Shown: positions 7,829 through 16,517 of the stretch, piece by piece
How the letters are laid out: every line of letters begins with the position of its first letter
Numbering within the stretch: the first letter of the stretch is position 1
NCBI RefSeq assembly: GCF_900116145.1
Contig: NZ_FPAB01000013.1
Coordinates: 1-64,000, forward strand
Direction: 5' to 3'
DNA length: 64,000 nucleotides
DNA from: Streptomyces harbinensis
Lineage (GTDB): Bacteria > Actinomycetota > Actinomycetes > Streptomycetales > Streptomycetaceae
The notes under the pieces: model-generated
Databases searched by the model: none
The model's input: the letters and a program-made list of their open reading frames with translations, nothing else
What the model was told of the DNA's origin: nothing
Position numbers and translations under genes: made by a program

Positions 7829-8884
7829 ATGGGAAACGGGACGAAACCCCCCTCGGCGGCGGGCGCCACCGGCATCGGCGGACGCCACCCCGGCACCGTA
7901 CGGGAACGGGACATCACCTTCGAGGAGCGGCTGTCCCGGCTGCCGTGGGTGGGCTCCGCCTTCGCCGCGCTGTTCGCCTCCCGCGCCTACCGGGTCTACG
8001 GATACCTGGAGGACCGCACCTGGACCCGGCTGGCCGCCGCCGTCACCTTCACCAGCTTCCTCACCCTCTTCCCGGTGATCGCGCTGGCCGCCGCCATCGC
8101 CGCCGCCGTGCTCAGCGACGCCCGGGTCACCGACGTGGAGGAGTGGTTCGCCGACCAGGTCCCCGGCATCTCCCAGCAACTCGACCTGCGGTCGTTCTTC
8201 GAGAACGCCGGCGCCATCGGGCTGGCCGCCCTGCTCCTGCTGCTGCCCACCGGCGCCGCCTGGGTCGACTCGCTGCGCGGCACCCTGCGCACCGTGTGGG
8301 ACCTGCCGGAACCGGAGGGCAACCCGCTGCTGCGCAAGGCCAAGGACCTCGGCGTACTGGCCGGGCTCGGCGCCGTCGTCCTGCTCTCGCTCACCGCCTC
8401 CGCCCTCGCCATGAACGCCGTGCACTGGGCCACCGGCTGGCTCGGCGTCCCCCGCAACGGCATCGCCCAGTCGCTGCTCACCACCGCCGCCTACGCGCTC
8501 GCCATCGCCTCCACCTTCGCGCTGATGCTGTACGTCCTGGCCTGGCTGCCCGGCGTACGGCCGCCCAGGCGCGCCCTGGTGGGCGCCTGCCTGGTCGGCG
8601 CGATCGGCATCGAGGTGCTGAAGCTGCTGCTCGGCGGCTATCTGCTGAACATCGCCGGGCGCACCGTCTACGGGGCGTTCGGCGCGCCGATCGCCCTGCT
8701 GATCTGGATCAATCTGATCGCCAAACTGGTGCTCGCGTGCTGCGCCTGGACGGCCACCGCGGTCAGCTCGGAGGAGCGGACCGGCGCCGACGTGCTGGGG
8801 ACGGCCGGACGGCGGCGGGCAGCGGGTGCTTTCGGTGGAAGACGTAGGCGGCGACGGCCATCAGGACCAGCACCCCGCCGGTGA
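7829..8884 (+). CDS. YihY/BrkB-family inner membrane protein
   Basis: A 351-residue polytopic membrane protein with the YihY/BrkB layout: WTRLAAAVTFTSFLTLFPVIALAAAIA near residue 70 is the first helix, followed by a loop, and about five more helices up to residue 312 (GAFGAPIALLIWINLIAKLVL). The C-terminal tail is Arg-rich. The family was once called ribonuclease BN, but that activity is not supported; it may be a transporter or envelope protein. Its last 122 bases overlap, tail to tail, the 3' end of the carboxypeptidase gene on the other strand. Confidence 0.85.
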   Translation: MGNGTKPPSAAGATGIGGRHPGTVRERDITFEERLSRLPWVGSAFAALFASRAYRVYGYLEDRTWTRLAAAVTFTSFLTLFPVIALAAAIAAAVLSDARVTDVEEWFADQVPGISQQLDLRSFFENAGAIGLAALLLLLPTGAAWVDSLRGTLRTVWDLPEPEGNPLLRKAKDLGVLAGLGAVVLLSLTASALAMNAVHWATGWLGVPRNGIAQSLLTTAAYALAIASTFALMLYVLAWLPGVRPPRRALVGACLVGAIGIEVLKLLLGGYLLNIAGRTVYGAFGAPIALLIWINLIAKLVLACCAWTATAVSSEERTGADVLGTAGRRRAAGAFGGRRRRRRPSGPAPRR

Positions 8885-10079
8885 GGCCCAGCACGCTGCC
8901 GATGCCCGCCTCCCGGGCGCCGGTTCCGGCGGCGGTGGCGTCCGGGGCGGCGCCGGAACCGGCGTTCTTGCCGTCGTCGGCGAGCCGCGCCTCGCGGGCG
9001 GCGGCCTCGATCTCGCTCAGCGGCGGCACCAGTTCGCCGATGGGCTCCACGGAGTCGGCGGCCTCGAAGCCCCAGTCGAACAGGGCGGCGGTCTCCCGGT
9101 ACACCTGGAGGCTGTCGCCGTCGGAGGGGTTCATGCAGGTGACCAGCAGCACCCGGTCGCCGCGTTCGGCGACCCCGGTGAAGGTGTAGCCGGCGTTGGT
9201 CGTGTAGCCGTTCTTGACCCCGGCGACGCCCGGGTACGGCTCCAGGCCGCGGTCGCCGACGAGCAGCCGGTTGGTGGACTGGATCTGGTACGCCTCGCGC
9301 TCGCCCGGCTCGCCGTCCTCGTCCTCTTCCGGCGCCCCGCCGGGGAACTCGGTGCGGGCGGTGGCGGCGTAGCGGCGGAAGTCCTCGTTCTTGAGGCCGT
9401 CGCGGGCGATGAGGGTGAGGTCGTAGGCGGAGGAGGTCTGGCCCTCGGCGTCGTAGCCGTCGGGGCTGACCACGTGGGTGTCCAGGGCCTGGAGGTCAGC
9501 GGCGCGTTCGTTCAGCTCGGCCACGGTGGCCTCCAGGCCGCCGTTCATGGCGGTGAGCGCGTGCACCGCGTCATTGCCCGAGGCGAGGAAGACGCCGTGC
9601 CACAGGTCCTCCACGGTGTACGTCTGGTGGTCGGCGATGCCCACCGCGCTGCTGCCCGCGCCCATGCCCGCGAAGTGCTCGGGCTCGGCGGTGTAGATCT
9701 CCTCGGGGTCGAACTTGGGGATGAGGGTGTTGGCGAACAGCATCTTGAGGGTGGAGGCCGGGGCGAGCCGCAGGTGCGCGTTGTGGGCGGCCAGCACCTC
9801 GCCGGTCTCGGCGTCGGCGACGATCCAGGCGCGGGAGGAGAGGTCGTCGGGCAGGTCGGGGGCGCCGGGGCCGGGATCGACCTGCGGGCCGGGGACGCCG
9901 AGACGCTCCCCGCCGATGACGGTGGTCTCGTCGGTGGCGGTCGTCGCGCTCGTCGCGGCGGTGGTGGTTACGGTGGTGGCGGACGCGGCGGTGGCGGCGG
10001 GCAGCAGGGCGGCTGCCGGGAGCAGCGCGGCGCTCAGCGGGAGCGCGAGCGCCCGGCGCATGCGGAGGCGGCGGGGCAT
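8763..10079 (-). CDS. D-alanyl-D-alanine carboxypeptidase (PBP5-type)
   Basis: A 438-residue secreted, membrane-tethered serine peptidase that trims pentapeptide stems of peptidoglycan. It has a signal sequence, an Ala/Thr-rich linker, then the three S11 motifs: SxxK as S109-TLK112, SxN as S167-GN169, and KTG as K289-NG. The Thr to Asn change in the KTG box is tolerated in this group as far as I recall. A transmembrane segment (GSVLGLTGGVLVLMAVAAYVF) near the C terminus is followed by a basic tail. The start is uncertain: ATG at 10079 is chosen, with GTG at 10112 and ATG at 10061 possible. The gene overlaps the BrkB-family gene antisense. Confidence 0.9.
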   Translation of the reverse strand: MPRRLRMRRALALPLSAALLPAAALLPAATAASATTVTTTAATSATTATDETTVIGGERLGVPGPQVDPGPGAPDLPDDLSSRAWIVADAETGEVLAAHNAHLRLAPASTLKMLFANTLIPKFDPEEIYTAEPEHFAGMGAGSSAVGIADHQTYTVEDLWHGVFLASGNDAVHALTAMNGGLEATVAELNERAADLQALDTHVVSPDGYDAEGQTSSAYDLTLIARDGLKNEDFRRYAATARTEFPGGAPEEDEDGEPGEREAYQIQSTNRLLVGDRGLEPYPGVAGVKNGYTTNAGYTFTGVAERGDRVLLVTCMNPSDGDSLQVYRETAALFDWGFEAADSVEPIGELVPPLSEIEAAAREARLADDGKNAGSGAAPDATAAGTGAREAGIGSVLGLTGGVLVLMAVAAYVFHRKHPLPAAVRPSPARRRRSAPPS

Positions 10080-10287
10080 GATCCGAAAAGAGGGCGATCG
10101 CAGAATCGGCACACCGTGAACTTAACCCGTGGCACGGTGACACCGGCCAGCGCAGGGGCCCGATCCGGTGAGGCGGCACGTTCTTCCGGGCGATGATCGT
10201 TGCGCAGGTGGTCGGAGCTGTCATCGCATCCGGCGGTTTTCGCGTCCTGACCGGTGAACCTGTGTCAGTGAGAGGAACTGGATCTTC

Positions 10288-11685
10288 ATGGCCATCGTCG
10301 CGGCCCTCGTCGGACTGCTGCTGCTGAGCGCCGTCCACTGGTATCTGTGGAAACGGCTGGTCGCCGACGTGTCGGCCCCGGGCGGGTGGTACCGCCGGGT
10401 GGGCACCGTCCTGCTGGTGCTGCTGCCGGTGACCACCCTGCTGTTCCAGTGGGGTGGCCAGGCCGGGGTGCCGTTCTCGGTGAAGCAGGTGGTGGCCTGG
10501 CCGGGCAGCTACTGGGTGGCGATGCTGCTGTATCTGCTGCTGGCGCTGGCGGTGGGCGAGGCGCTCCGGCCGCTGCTGCTGCGGGTGCTGCGGCGCCGCG
10601 ACGCGAGCCGGGCGGTGGCGCCCGAGGCGCGGCCGGAGCAGGAGCAGGAGCAGGAGCGGGAACAGGAACAGGAGCGGGTCGCGGCGGGCGGGGTACCCGG
10701 CGTATCGGAATCCTCCGCCGGGCCGGGCGTGTCGAAGGCACCGGACGGTACGGCCCACGCGTCCCGCTCCGGCGGGGCGGACGGACCGGGCGAGCCGGGC
10801 GAGCCGGCCGAGCCCGCCGGGGACCCGGTGGCAGCGGCGGACGGCCCCGGCCGTACGGAGGCGGGCCGCCGGCTGTTCGTGGCCCGCACCGTCGCGGTCG
10901 GCGCCGGTCTGGTGGCGGCGGGCACCGTCGGCTACGGCAGTTACCGCTTCCGGCAGCTGACCACCAAGCACGTGAAGGTCCCGCTGGCGAAGCTGCCGCG
11001 CGCCGCGCACGGCTACCGCATCGCGGTGGTCAGCGACATCCACCTCTCCGCGATACTCGGGGCCTCGCACAGCCGCCGCATCGTGGACGCCATCAACCGC
11101 ACCCAGCCGGATCTGATCACCGTGGTCGGCGACATGGTCGACGCCGAGGTGACCGATCTGCGGTCGGCGGCGGCCCCGCTGGCGGAGCTGTCGGCACCGG
11201 ACGGCGCGTACTTCGTCACCGGCAACCACGAGTACTACGTGGACACCCTCCAGTGGGTCGAGCACGTGCGCGAGCTGGGCATGATCCCACTGGAGAACGC
11301 CCGGGTGGAGCTGCCGTTCTTCGATCTGGCCGGGGTCAACGACGTCCAGGGCGAGGGCACCGTGCACGGCGGTCCCGACTTCGAGGCCGCGCTCGGGGAC
11401 CGCGACCGGCAGCGGGCCAGTGTGCTGATGGCCCACCAGCCGGTGCTGATCCACGACGCGGTGGACGCGGGCGTCGATCTCCAGCTGTCCGGGCACACCC
11501 ACGGCGGGCAGCTGTGGCCGGTCACCTACCTCGCGGACCTGGCCAATCCGACGCTGGCCGGCCTGGAGCGGTACGGGGACACCCAGCTGTACGTGTCGCG
11601 CGGCGCGGGCGCCTGGGGGCCGCCGGTGCGGGTGGGCGCGGATCCGGACATCACGGTCATCGAGCTGGCCGCGACCGGCGCCTGA
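10288..11685 (+). CDS. Membrane-anchored calcineurin-like metallophosphoesterase
   Basis: The 465-residue protein has three N-terminal membrane helices (residues 1-15, 35-52, 72-95), a low-complexity linker with a Glu-Gln run (residues 118-131), a twin-arginine-like RRLFVARTV segment with a fourth hydrophobic stretch, then the catalytic domain. Metal-ligand motifs are in order DIHL, GDMVD, GNHEYY, a His in MAHQP, and GHTHGGQ, as in the YkuE/YaeI group. Relatives hydrolyse phosphoesters, possibly lipid-linked ones, outside the membrane. The ATG has AGAGGAAC upstream. It is divergent from the carboxypeptidase gene. Confidence 0.9.
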   Translation: MAIVAALVGLLLLSAVHWYLWKRLVADVSAPGGWYRRVGTVLLVLLPVTTLLFQWGGQAGVPFSVKQVVAWPGSYWVAMLLYLLLALAVGEALRPLLLRVLRRRDASRAVAPEARPEQEQEQEREQEQERVAAGGVPGVSESSAGPGVSKAPDGTAHASRSGGADGPGEPGEPAEPAGDPVAAADGPGRTEAGRRLFVARTVAVGAGLVAAGTVGYGSYRFRQLTTKHVKVPLAKLPRAAHGYRIAVVSDIHLSAILGASHSRRIVDAINRTQPDLITVVGDMVDAEVTDLRSAAAPLAELSAPDGAYFVTGNHEYYVDTLQWVEHVRELGMIPLENARVELPFFDLAGVNDVQGEGTVHGGPDFEAALGDRDRQRASVLMAHQPVLIHDAVDAGVDLQLSGHTHGGQLWPVTYLADLANPTLAGLERYGDTQLYVSRGAGAWGPPVRVGADPDITVIELAATGA

Positions 11686-11831
11686 CCGACTCCGGACCGG
11701 ACATCCGTCCGAATTTCGTTTCATCCTCTTCTGTCGGTCAACTATTCGGCTCACTCTGATGTCTTGGATAACGACATGGGAACAGATGGAGTGCGCGGGA
11801 GCTACGATGCGCATCGACATAGGAGGACAAA

Positions 11832-12137
11832 GTGAACACATCGGAGTCCGGGGCCACCGGGGGGGATGCTCTGGTCATCCGGGGTACGGTCCGCGACTCG
11901 CTCGGCGTGGCGCTGCCGCGGGCCGTGGTGACGCTGGCCGTGGCCGGCGGCAGACAGCTGGAGAAGACCAGGAGCGCGGCGGACGGCGGTTTCCAGGTGA
12001 CCGCCCCCGCCGAGGGGGACTATCTGCTGGCGGCGTTCTCGCCCCAGCTGGGCGAGCAGAGTGTGACGGTGAGCCTGGACGGCAGGCCGGTCGAGGTCGA
12101 GTTCCGGATCGACGTACCGGGCACGGTACTGCCGTAG
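11832..12137 (+). CDS. Carboxypeptidase-regulatory-like (transthyretin-fold) small protein
   Basis: A 101-residue protein made almost entirely of one beta-sandwich domain: VIRGTVRDSLGVALPRAVVTLA, then SAADGGFQVTAPAEGDYLLAAFSPQ and a final pair of strands. This is the CarboxypepD_reg-like pattern, usually a structural or binding module. There is no signal peptide. The GTG start at 11832 follows a strong AGGAGGA ribosome site. No binding partner is encoded beside it, and its role is unknown. Confidence 0.8.
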   Translation: MNTSESGATGGDALVIRGTVRDSLGVALPRAVVTLAVAGGRQLEKTRSAADGGFQVTAPAEGDYLLAAFSPQLGEQSVTVSLDGRPVEVEFRIDVPGTVLP

Positions 12138-12251
12138 CCGCTTGATCACGGGGCGAGTTGTGGCCGGTCCGTTGTCTCCCGCGTGGTGCACGGGATATGC
12201 CCCTGTGATTGGCTTGGCCCGCGACATGTCTTCCGATGAAGGGCGCGGCGG

Positions 12252-13895
12252 GTGCGAGGGATCCGAGCCAAAGGGGCCATAGGCATTGGACTGGCCGTAG
12301 TGCTGGTCGTGGGCGCCGTTGGCGGATGGCTGCTGTTCGGGCCGAGCGGGAACGACAAGGACCCGATCGTGGTGGGCAGCACGTCCGCGCCGACCAGCGT
12401 GGACCCAGGAGCGGCCACCGACGCCGCCGCCTGGTACCTGATGAGCAATCTGTACCAGTCCCTGCTGACCTTCGTCCCGGGGAAGGAGGAGCCGGAGCCG
12501 GACGCGGCCGAGAGCTGCGGCTTCACCGACACCGAGCTGACGGTCTACCGCTGCACGCTGCGTGAGGGCCTGACCTTCAGCAACGGGCGGGAGATGACCC
12601 CGGAGGACGTGAAGTTCTCCTACGACCGCATCCTCGCCATGGGCGACCGGGCCGAGCGCGAGGCGGACGACCCGAACATCGCCGAGGACGACAAGTTCCA
12701 GTACTCGGGCCCCATCACGCTGCTGAGCAGCCTGGAGACGGTCCGGGTCGACGGACAGGACATCGTCTTCGAACTGAGCCACACCGACGCCACCTTCCCG
12801 TTCATCGTGGCCGGTACGACGGGCGCCATCGTCGACCGGGAGAAGTACGAGGAACTGGAGGTGCGCACGGACGGCAAGGTCGACGGCTCCGGCCCGTACC
12901 TGCTGAAGTCCTACACCCCCGAGGTGAGCGCCGAACTGGTGCCCAACCCGTCCTACGACGGCCCCTACGAGGTGTCGGACTTCCCCATCACCATCCGCTA
13001 CTTCAACCAGGGCGAGGACGGCACCTCCGCCGAGGACCTGCTGGCGGAGGCGTGGGACAAGGGTGAGATCGACGTCGCGGACGGCAAGCTGCCGCCCGAC
13101 GTGGTCGCCGAGATCAACTCGGCCTCGCCCGACTACCGGGTGTACGAGTCGACCGGCGGTTCGATCCGTGTCATGACGCTGAGCACCCAGATCGAGGGCT
13201 CGGTGATGCAGGACAAGACCGTGCGCCAGGTGGCGGCGGCCCTCCTTGACCGCCAGGCGATCGCCCGGCAGGTGCAGCGCAACACGGTGGAGCCGCTGTA
13301 CTCCCTGATACCCGTGGGCTTCACCGGTCACGGCACCCCGTACCACGACCTGTACGGCGACGCCCCGGACCCGGCGGAGCTCCAGGACAAGCTGGAGTCG
13401 GCCGGCTACGAACTGCCGCTCTCCTTCACCCTCGCCTACTCGCGCGGCGCGGCCAACCACGAGGAGGCCGAGCTGATCGAGCAGCAGCTGGAGGCGGACG
13501 GCCTCTTCGAGGTGGAGCTCGAATACCACGAGTGGTCCGACTTCATCCCGATGAAGAACAACGCCGAGTTCGAGGCGTACCTCATCGGCTGGCGCCCCGA
13601 CTACCCGGACCCCGCGACGTTCACCGACGCGCTGCTCGGCCCCGGTGACAGCATGCGCACCGGCTACGCCAGCGACGAGATCAACGGCCTGATCGAGGAC
13701 ACCCAGGCGGAATCCGACCGGGGCCGCACGGACCAGGGCTTCCGCCAGATCCACGAACTGGCCGCCGAGGCCGCGACCATCGTGCCGGTCTGGCAGGAGA
13801 AGCGCCTGGTGGTGGCCGCACCGGACATCACCGGCCTCCAGCACCTCCAGGGCAGCTCGGGCGTCTGGCGCCTGTGGGAACTGAGCCGCCTCTGA
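12252..13895 (+). CDS. Peptide/nickel-type ABC substrate-binding protein (family 5)
   Basis: A 547-residue extracytoplasmic binding protein of the SBP_bac_5 family, anchored by an N-terminal hydrophobic segment (residues 7-30) that lacks a lipobox Cys. Typical features are VVGSTSAPTSVDPG at the start of the mature domain, the REGLTFSNGREMTPEDVKFSYDR region, GSGPYLLKSY, and LIGWRPDYPDP near the C-terminal lobe. Such proteins deliver oligopeptides or similar ligands to an ABC permease; no permease genes are adjacent, so it is an orphan. The GTG start has AAGGG upstream. A strong hairpin follows the gene. Confidence 0.88.
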   Translation: MRGIRAKGAIGIGLAVVLVVGAVGGWLLFGPSGNDKDPIVVGSTSAPTSVDPGAATDAAAWYLMSNLYQSLLTFVPGKEEPEPDAAESCGFTDTELTVYRCTLREGLTFSNGREMTPEDVKFSYDRILAMGDRAEREADDPNIAEDDKFQYSGPITLLSSLETVRVDGQDIVFELSHTDATFPFIVAGTTGAIVDREKYEELEVRTDGKVDGSGPYLLKSYTPEVSAELVPNPSYDGPYEVSDFPITIRYFNQGEDGTSAEDLLAEAWDKGEIDVADGKLPPDVVAEINSASPDYRVYESTGGSIRVMTLSTQIEGSVMQDKTVRQVAAALLDRQAIARQVQRNTVEPLYSLIPVGFTGHGTPYHDLYGDAPDPAELQDKLESAGYELPLSFTLAYSRGAANHEEAELIEQQLEADGLFEVELEYHEWSDFIPMKNNAEFEAYLIGWRPDYPDPATFTDALLGPGDSMRTGYASDEINGLIEDTQAESDRGRTDQGFRQIHELAAEAATIVPVWQEKRLVVAAPDITGLQHLQGSSGVWRLWELSRL

Positions 13896-13922
13896 CCCCC
13901 GGCCCGCCCCCGTAGTACCTCT

Positions 13923-13964
13923 GCCGCCGCCCGGCCTCCGGTCCCACCGGAGACGGGCGGCGGC
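13923..13964. terminator. Bidirectional hairpin terminator
   Basis: Arms of 11 bp (13923-13933 with 13954-13964) and 7 bp (13936-13942 with 13946-13952) form an 18-bp stem with a small bulge and a three-base loop. It sits between the convergent binding-protein gene and the small secreted protein gene and can serve both strands. Confidence 0.75.
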
Positions 13965-14013
13965 GCCGTTCCCGGCCGGTGTGCGGCCGGGGACGGCACG
14001 GGCTCATCGGTGC

Positions 14014-14514
14014 TCAGCAGTTGCGGATGGACCAGACGGGGTTCCAGTTCTGGAGGTACTGGACTCCGTAGTTGGGTTTGAAGGACTTGATGACGTTCCC
14101 GCTCTGGTCATAGAAGTACGAGGTGGGGTTACCGGTCTGGTTGTTCATGTAGAAGCCGGTGTTGAGCCAGTTGGAAAGGTAGTACCGGTTGCAGGTGTAC
14201 AGCTTGTAGACCTTCCAGTGGCCGTTGGTCGGGTTCCACACCCCGGTACAGAGATTCCCCTCGGCGCAGCTATAGGTGCCATTGGGCAAAACGTGTTCGA
14301 ACTGCGCGCCCGGCGAAATGCTCGGGGAGACAGCGGCCACCCCGGCGTCCGCCCGCGCCTGTGCCTCCGCCGGTGCCGGCGGTGCCACCAGTACCTGTTC
14401 GCCCGGGCCGGACTCGGCCCCGCCCGTGGCCTGGGCCGGGCTGACGGCCACCAGGGCCATCAGCAGGCCGGCCAGGACGCCGATGACGCCCAGAGAAGGA
14501 CGCTTACCGCGCAT
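14014..14514 (-). CDS. Small secreted Cys-containing protein, possible I36/crystallin-like
   Basis: A 166-residue protein with a clear Sec signal peptide ending near AQATGG. After an Ala/Pro-rich linker the domain contains SCAEGNLCTGVWNP, YKLYTCNRYYLSNWLNTGFYMNNQTG and a C-terminal WSIRNC, so four cysteines could pair. The aromatic, Asn-rich pattern recalls beta/gamma-crystallin-like or family I36 protease inhibitor proteins of streptomycetes, but this is only a resemblance. An in-frame GTG nine bases upstream is an alternative start. It lies downstream of an ArsR-like regulator on the same strand. Confidence 0.75.
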   Translation of the reverse strand: MRGKRPSLGVIGVLAGLLMALVAVSPAQATGGAESGPGEQVLVAPPAPAEAQARADAGVAAVSPSISPGAQFEHVLPNGTYSCAEGNLCTGVWNPTNGHWKVYKLYTCNRYYLSNWLNTGFYMNNQTGNPTSYFYDQSGNVIKSFKPNYGVQYLQNWNPVWSIRNC

Positions 14515-14681
14515 CGTGCTCACCCCCACAGAAGAGAAGTGTCCTGTTCGTCGGTCGCCGGTCCGGCCGCCGCCCGGGACGTCGCGCACGGCCCCGGTGG
14601 CGCCGGGGCGACCGGCCCGGGGCCGGAACGGGCCCCGGGCACGACCCAGCCTGCTGCCGTGCGCCTCGCCGTCGCCACACC

Positions 14682-14699
14682 CTTAAGCCGTGGCTTAAG
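14682..14699. promoter_or_regulatory. Perfect 18-bp inverted repeat upstream of secreted protein gene
   Basis: CTTAAGCC and its complement flank a two-base centre, giving a perfect inverted repeat. It overlaps the TAA stop of the ArsR-like gene (14695-14697) and lies 168 bases upstream of the secreted protein gene on the same strand. It could be an operator for that gene or part of a transcription end signal. Binding is untested. Confidence 0.4.
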
Positions 14700-15699
14700 C
14701 GTCGACCGGCGCGCTGTGCGGACTGTCCAGCAGGGCGAGACCCGCCGGGGTGATGGCGTGCAGCACCGACCGGCTGCGGCGGGCGCTCGACAGCAGGCCC
14801 GCCGCGCGCAGCGCGCCGGTGTGCTGGCTCACCGCCGCCTCGGAGATGTCCAGTCTGCGGGCGAGTTCACCGGTGGTCCGGGCACTGACCACCTCCTCCA
14901 GGAGGGCGGCCCGGGTACGGCCGACCACCGCGCCCAGCGCCTTGGTCCGGTGCGCGGCACTCCGGCCGCCGCCCCAGCCGAGGGTGTGCTGGATCGGGTG
15001 GACGAGCACGGGTGTCCCTTCCGGCTCGACCAGTGTGATGGGCCTGCGGACGCAGAAGAAGGAGGGCTGTAGCACCAATCCGCGCCCGTCGAGCCGCAGG
15101 TCGCGGACGGCCGGATAGTCGACCTCCAGTACCGGGTGCCGCCAGCGCATCATCGGGCGGAAGCTCGCCAGCAGCCCTTCGATGCCGCCGTCCCGCAGGG
15201 CCCGCGCCCGGACGGCGCCGTCGGCGTCCACCTGGGCCCGGACGCGCGGCCAGAACGGGGCGAGGGCGGCGCGGTGATAGGCGTGCAGATCGGCGCCGAG
15301 CAGCCGCAGGGCGTCGGGCGATCCCTCGGCGAGCGCTCGGGCCTCCGGTGGCAATGGCCGCCGCCGCAGGGGTGAGGCGGCGAATCTGACGAGATCACGG
15401 CGCAGCCTGGCCCGTGGCGTGGTGAGCACCCGTTCCACCGCGTTCTCCGGCGCGCCGTCACCGCAGGCACCGGGTGTGAGGAAGTCCGGGAAGTAGCCGC
15501 GCATCGGCAGCAACCCCGCCAGCAGGCGGCCGATCCCGGCCAGCCGGGGCCGCACCCTGCGCCGCCACTCCTCGAACGCGACGTGCCTGTTGGCCTGCCC
15601 CAGCACGGTGAAGCTGTTCGCGATCTCCCACAGCGGATCCGGGACCGCAACAAGGCGTATCCGTGCGATGTCCTCAGGCGTGAAATGTACACGCAGCAA
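14695..15699 (-). CDS. ArsR-like winged-helix transcriptional regulator
   Basis: A 334-residue regulator. Residues 1-240 form a large effector-like region common to a streptomycete ArsR-related group (DUF5937-like). The C-terminal 90 residues hold a winged helix: ALLEEVVSARTTGELARRLDISEAAVSQHTGALRAAGLL, followed by the wing RSRSVLHAITPAG. The frame begins with TTG at 15699 (LRVHFTPED); no ATG or GTG is available nearby, so the start is uncertain. The signal it senses cannot be read. It lies upstream of the small secreted protein gene on the same strand. Confidence 0.8.
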   Translation of the reverse strand: MLRVHFTPEDIARIRLVAVPDPLWEIANSFTVLGQANRHVAFEEWRRRVRPRLAGIGRLLAGLLPMRGYFPDFLTPGACGDGAPENAVERVLTTPRARLRRDLVRFAASPLRRRPLPPEARALAEGSPDALRLLGADLHAYHRAALAPFWPRVRAQVDADGAVRARALRDGGIEGLLASFRPMMRWRHPVLEVDYPAVRDLRLDGRGLVLQPSFFCVRRPITLVEPEGTPVLVHPIQHTLGWGGGRSAAHRTKALGAVVGRTRAALLEEVVSARTTGELARRLDISEAAVSQHTGALRAAGLLSSARRSRSVLHAITPAGLALLDSPHSAPVDA

Positions 15700-15832
15700 G
15701 AAACCCCCCCGGGCTCGTCACTTACCGGCACAATGCCAGCTTTCAGGACATTGACCGGTGTGCGCGATCCGGGGCAAGACACCATTCGGTCATGGTGCGC
15801 CCTCGGCCCCGCCCGACACCCGGCCCGCCGGG

Positions 15833-16396
15833 TCAGCGCACCGGGCGGCGGGGCGGGTAGAGCTTGAACTTCGTCGTGTCGAGAGCGAAGTCGAACGGCT
15901 TCGGCAGTTCGATCGGCCGGCCGAACTCGGTGGTGGTGCGGGTGCGGTAGCCCGCGCTGTACGGCTGGGAGTGCAGCTGGCAGGAGCCGTCGTGGGGGTC
16001 GACGATCAGATAGAGCGGGATGCCGCTCCCGCCGTACCAGGCGAGCTTCTTGATCCGGTCGACTTCCCTGTCGTCGGCGATCACCTCCGCCACGAGAGCG
16101 GCACTGCCGCACGGCAGGGGGTGGGGGTTGTCGGTGACGGCGTCGCGTGTGGTGACCACGAGGTCCGGCTTGGGCTCGAAGGACGAGTCGGGGGACACCA
16201 CCGCCTGTCCCGGCAGGGCTTCCCAGTGGTCCCGGTCGAACCGGCAGGCGAGATCGCTCACGATGAGCTGATGGAACGGGGTGGCCGACGCCTGGAGCAC
16301 GATCTTTCCGTCGATCAGTTCGACTCGGAGCTCGTTCAGTTCCGGGAGCTCTTCCAGAAATCGCAGCAGCTCGTGGGGATTGGCGATCGGGGACAT
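15833..16396 (-). CDS. Uma2 family (DUF820) restriction-endonuclease-like protein
   Basis: A 187-residue protein with the Uma2 layout: RVELIDGKIVL, a helix with HQLIVSDLACRFDR, then the PD-(D/E)XK-like core FEPKPDLVVTTRD, LVAEVIADD and a Lys in RIKKLAWYGGSGIPLYLIVDP. The Asp, Glu and Lys expected for nuclease chemistry are present. Uma2 proteins are abundant in actinobacteria and cyanobacteria and their targets are unknown. The ATG at 16396 follows GGTGGG; a longer frame to 16456 adds low-complexity sequence. Confidence 0.85.
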   Translation of the reverse strand: MSPIANPHELLRFLEELPELNELRVELIDGKIVLQASATPFHQLIVSDLACRFDRDHWEALPGQAVVSPDSSFEPKPDLVVTTRDAVTDNPHPLPCGSAALVAEVIADDREVDRIKKLAWYGGSGIPLYLIVDPHDGSCQLHSQPYSAGYRTRTTTEFGRPIELPKPFDFALDTTKFKLYPPRRPVR

Positions 16397-16517
16397 CGGC
16401 CCACCGTAGGGGCGGAACGGCGCCTGTCGGCCACGATAGCGAGAACGGGACCCCATCGAGTGACGGCGACCCGCTGGGATGACGGTCCGGTCCGTCGTCC
16501 CAGCGGGCGGGGGTCGG

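Noticed and set aside
10618..10690. Glu-Gln run in the metallophosphoesterase gene as a repeat element
   Set aside because: It is a simple in-frame codon repeat in a linker, common in such proteins, and not evidence of a mobile or regulatory repeat.
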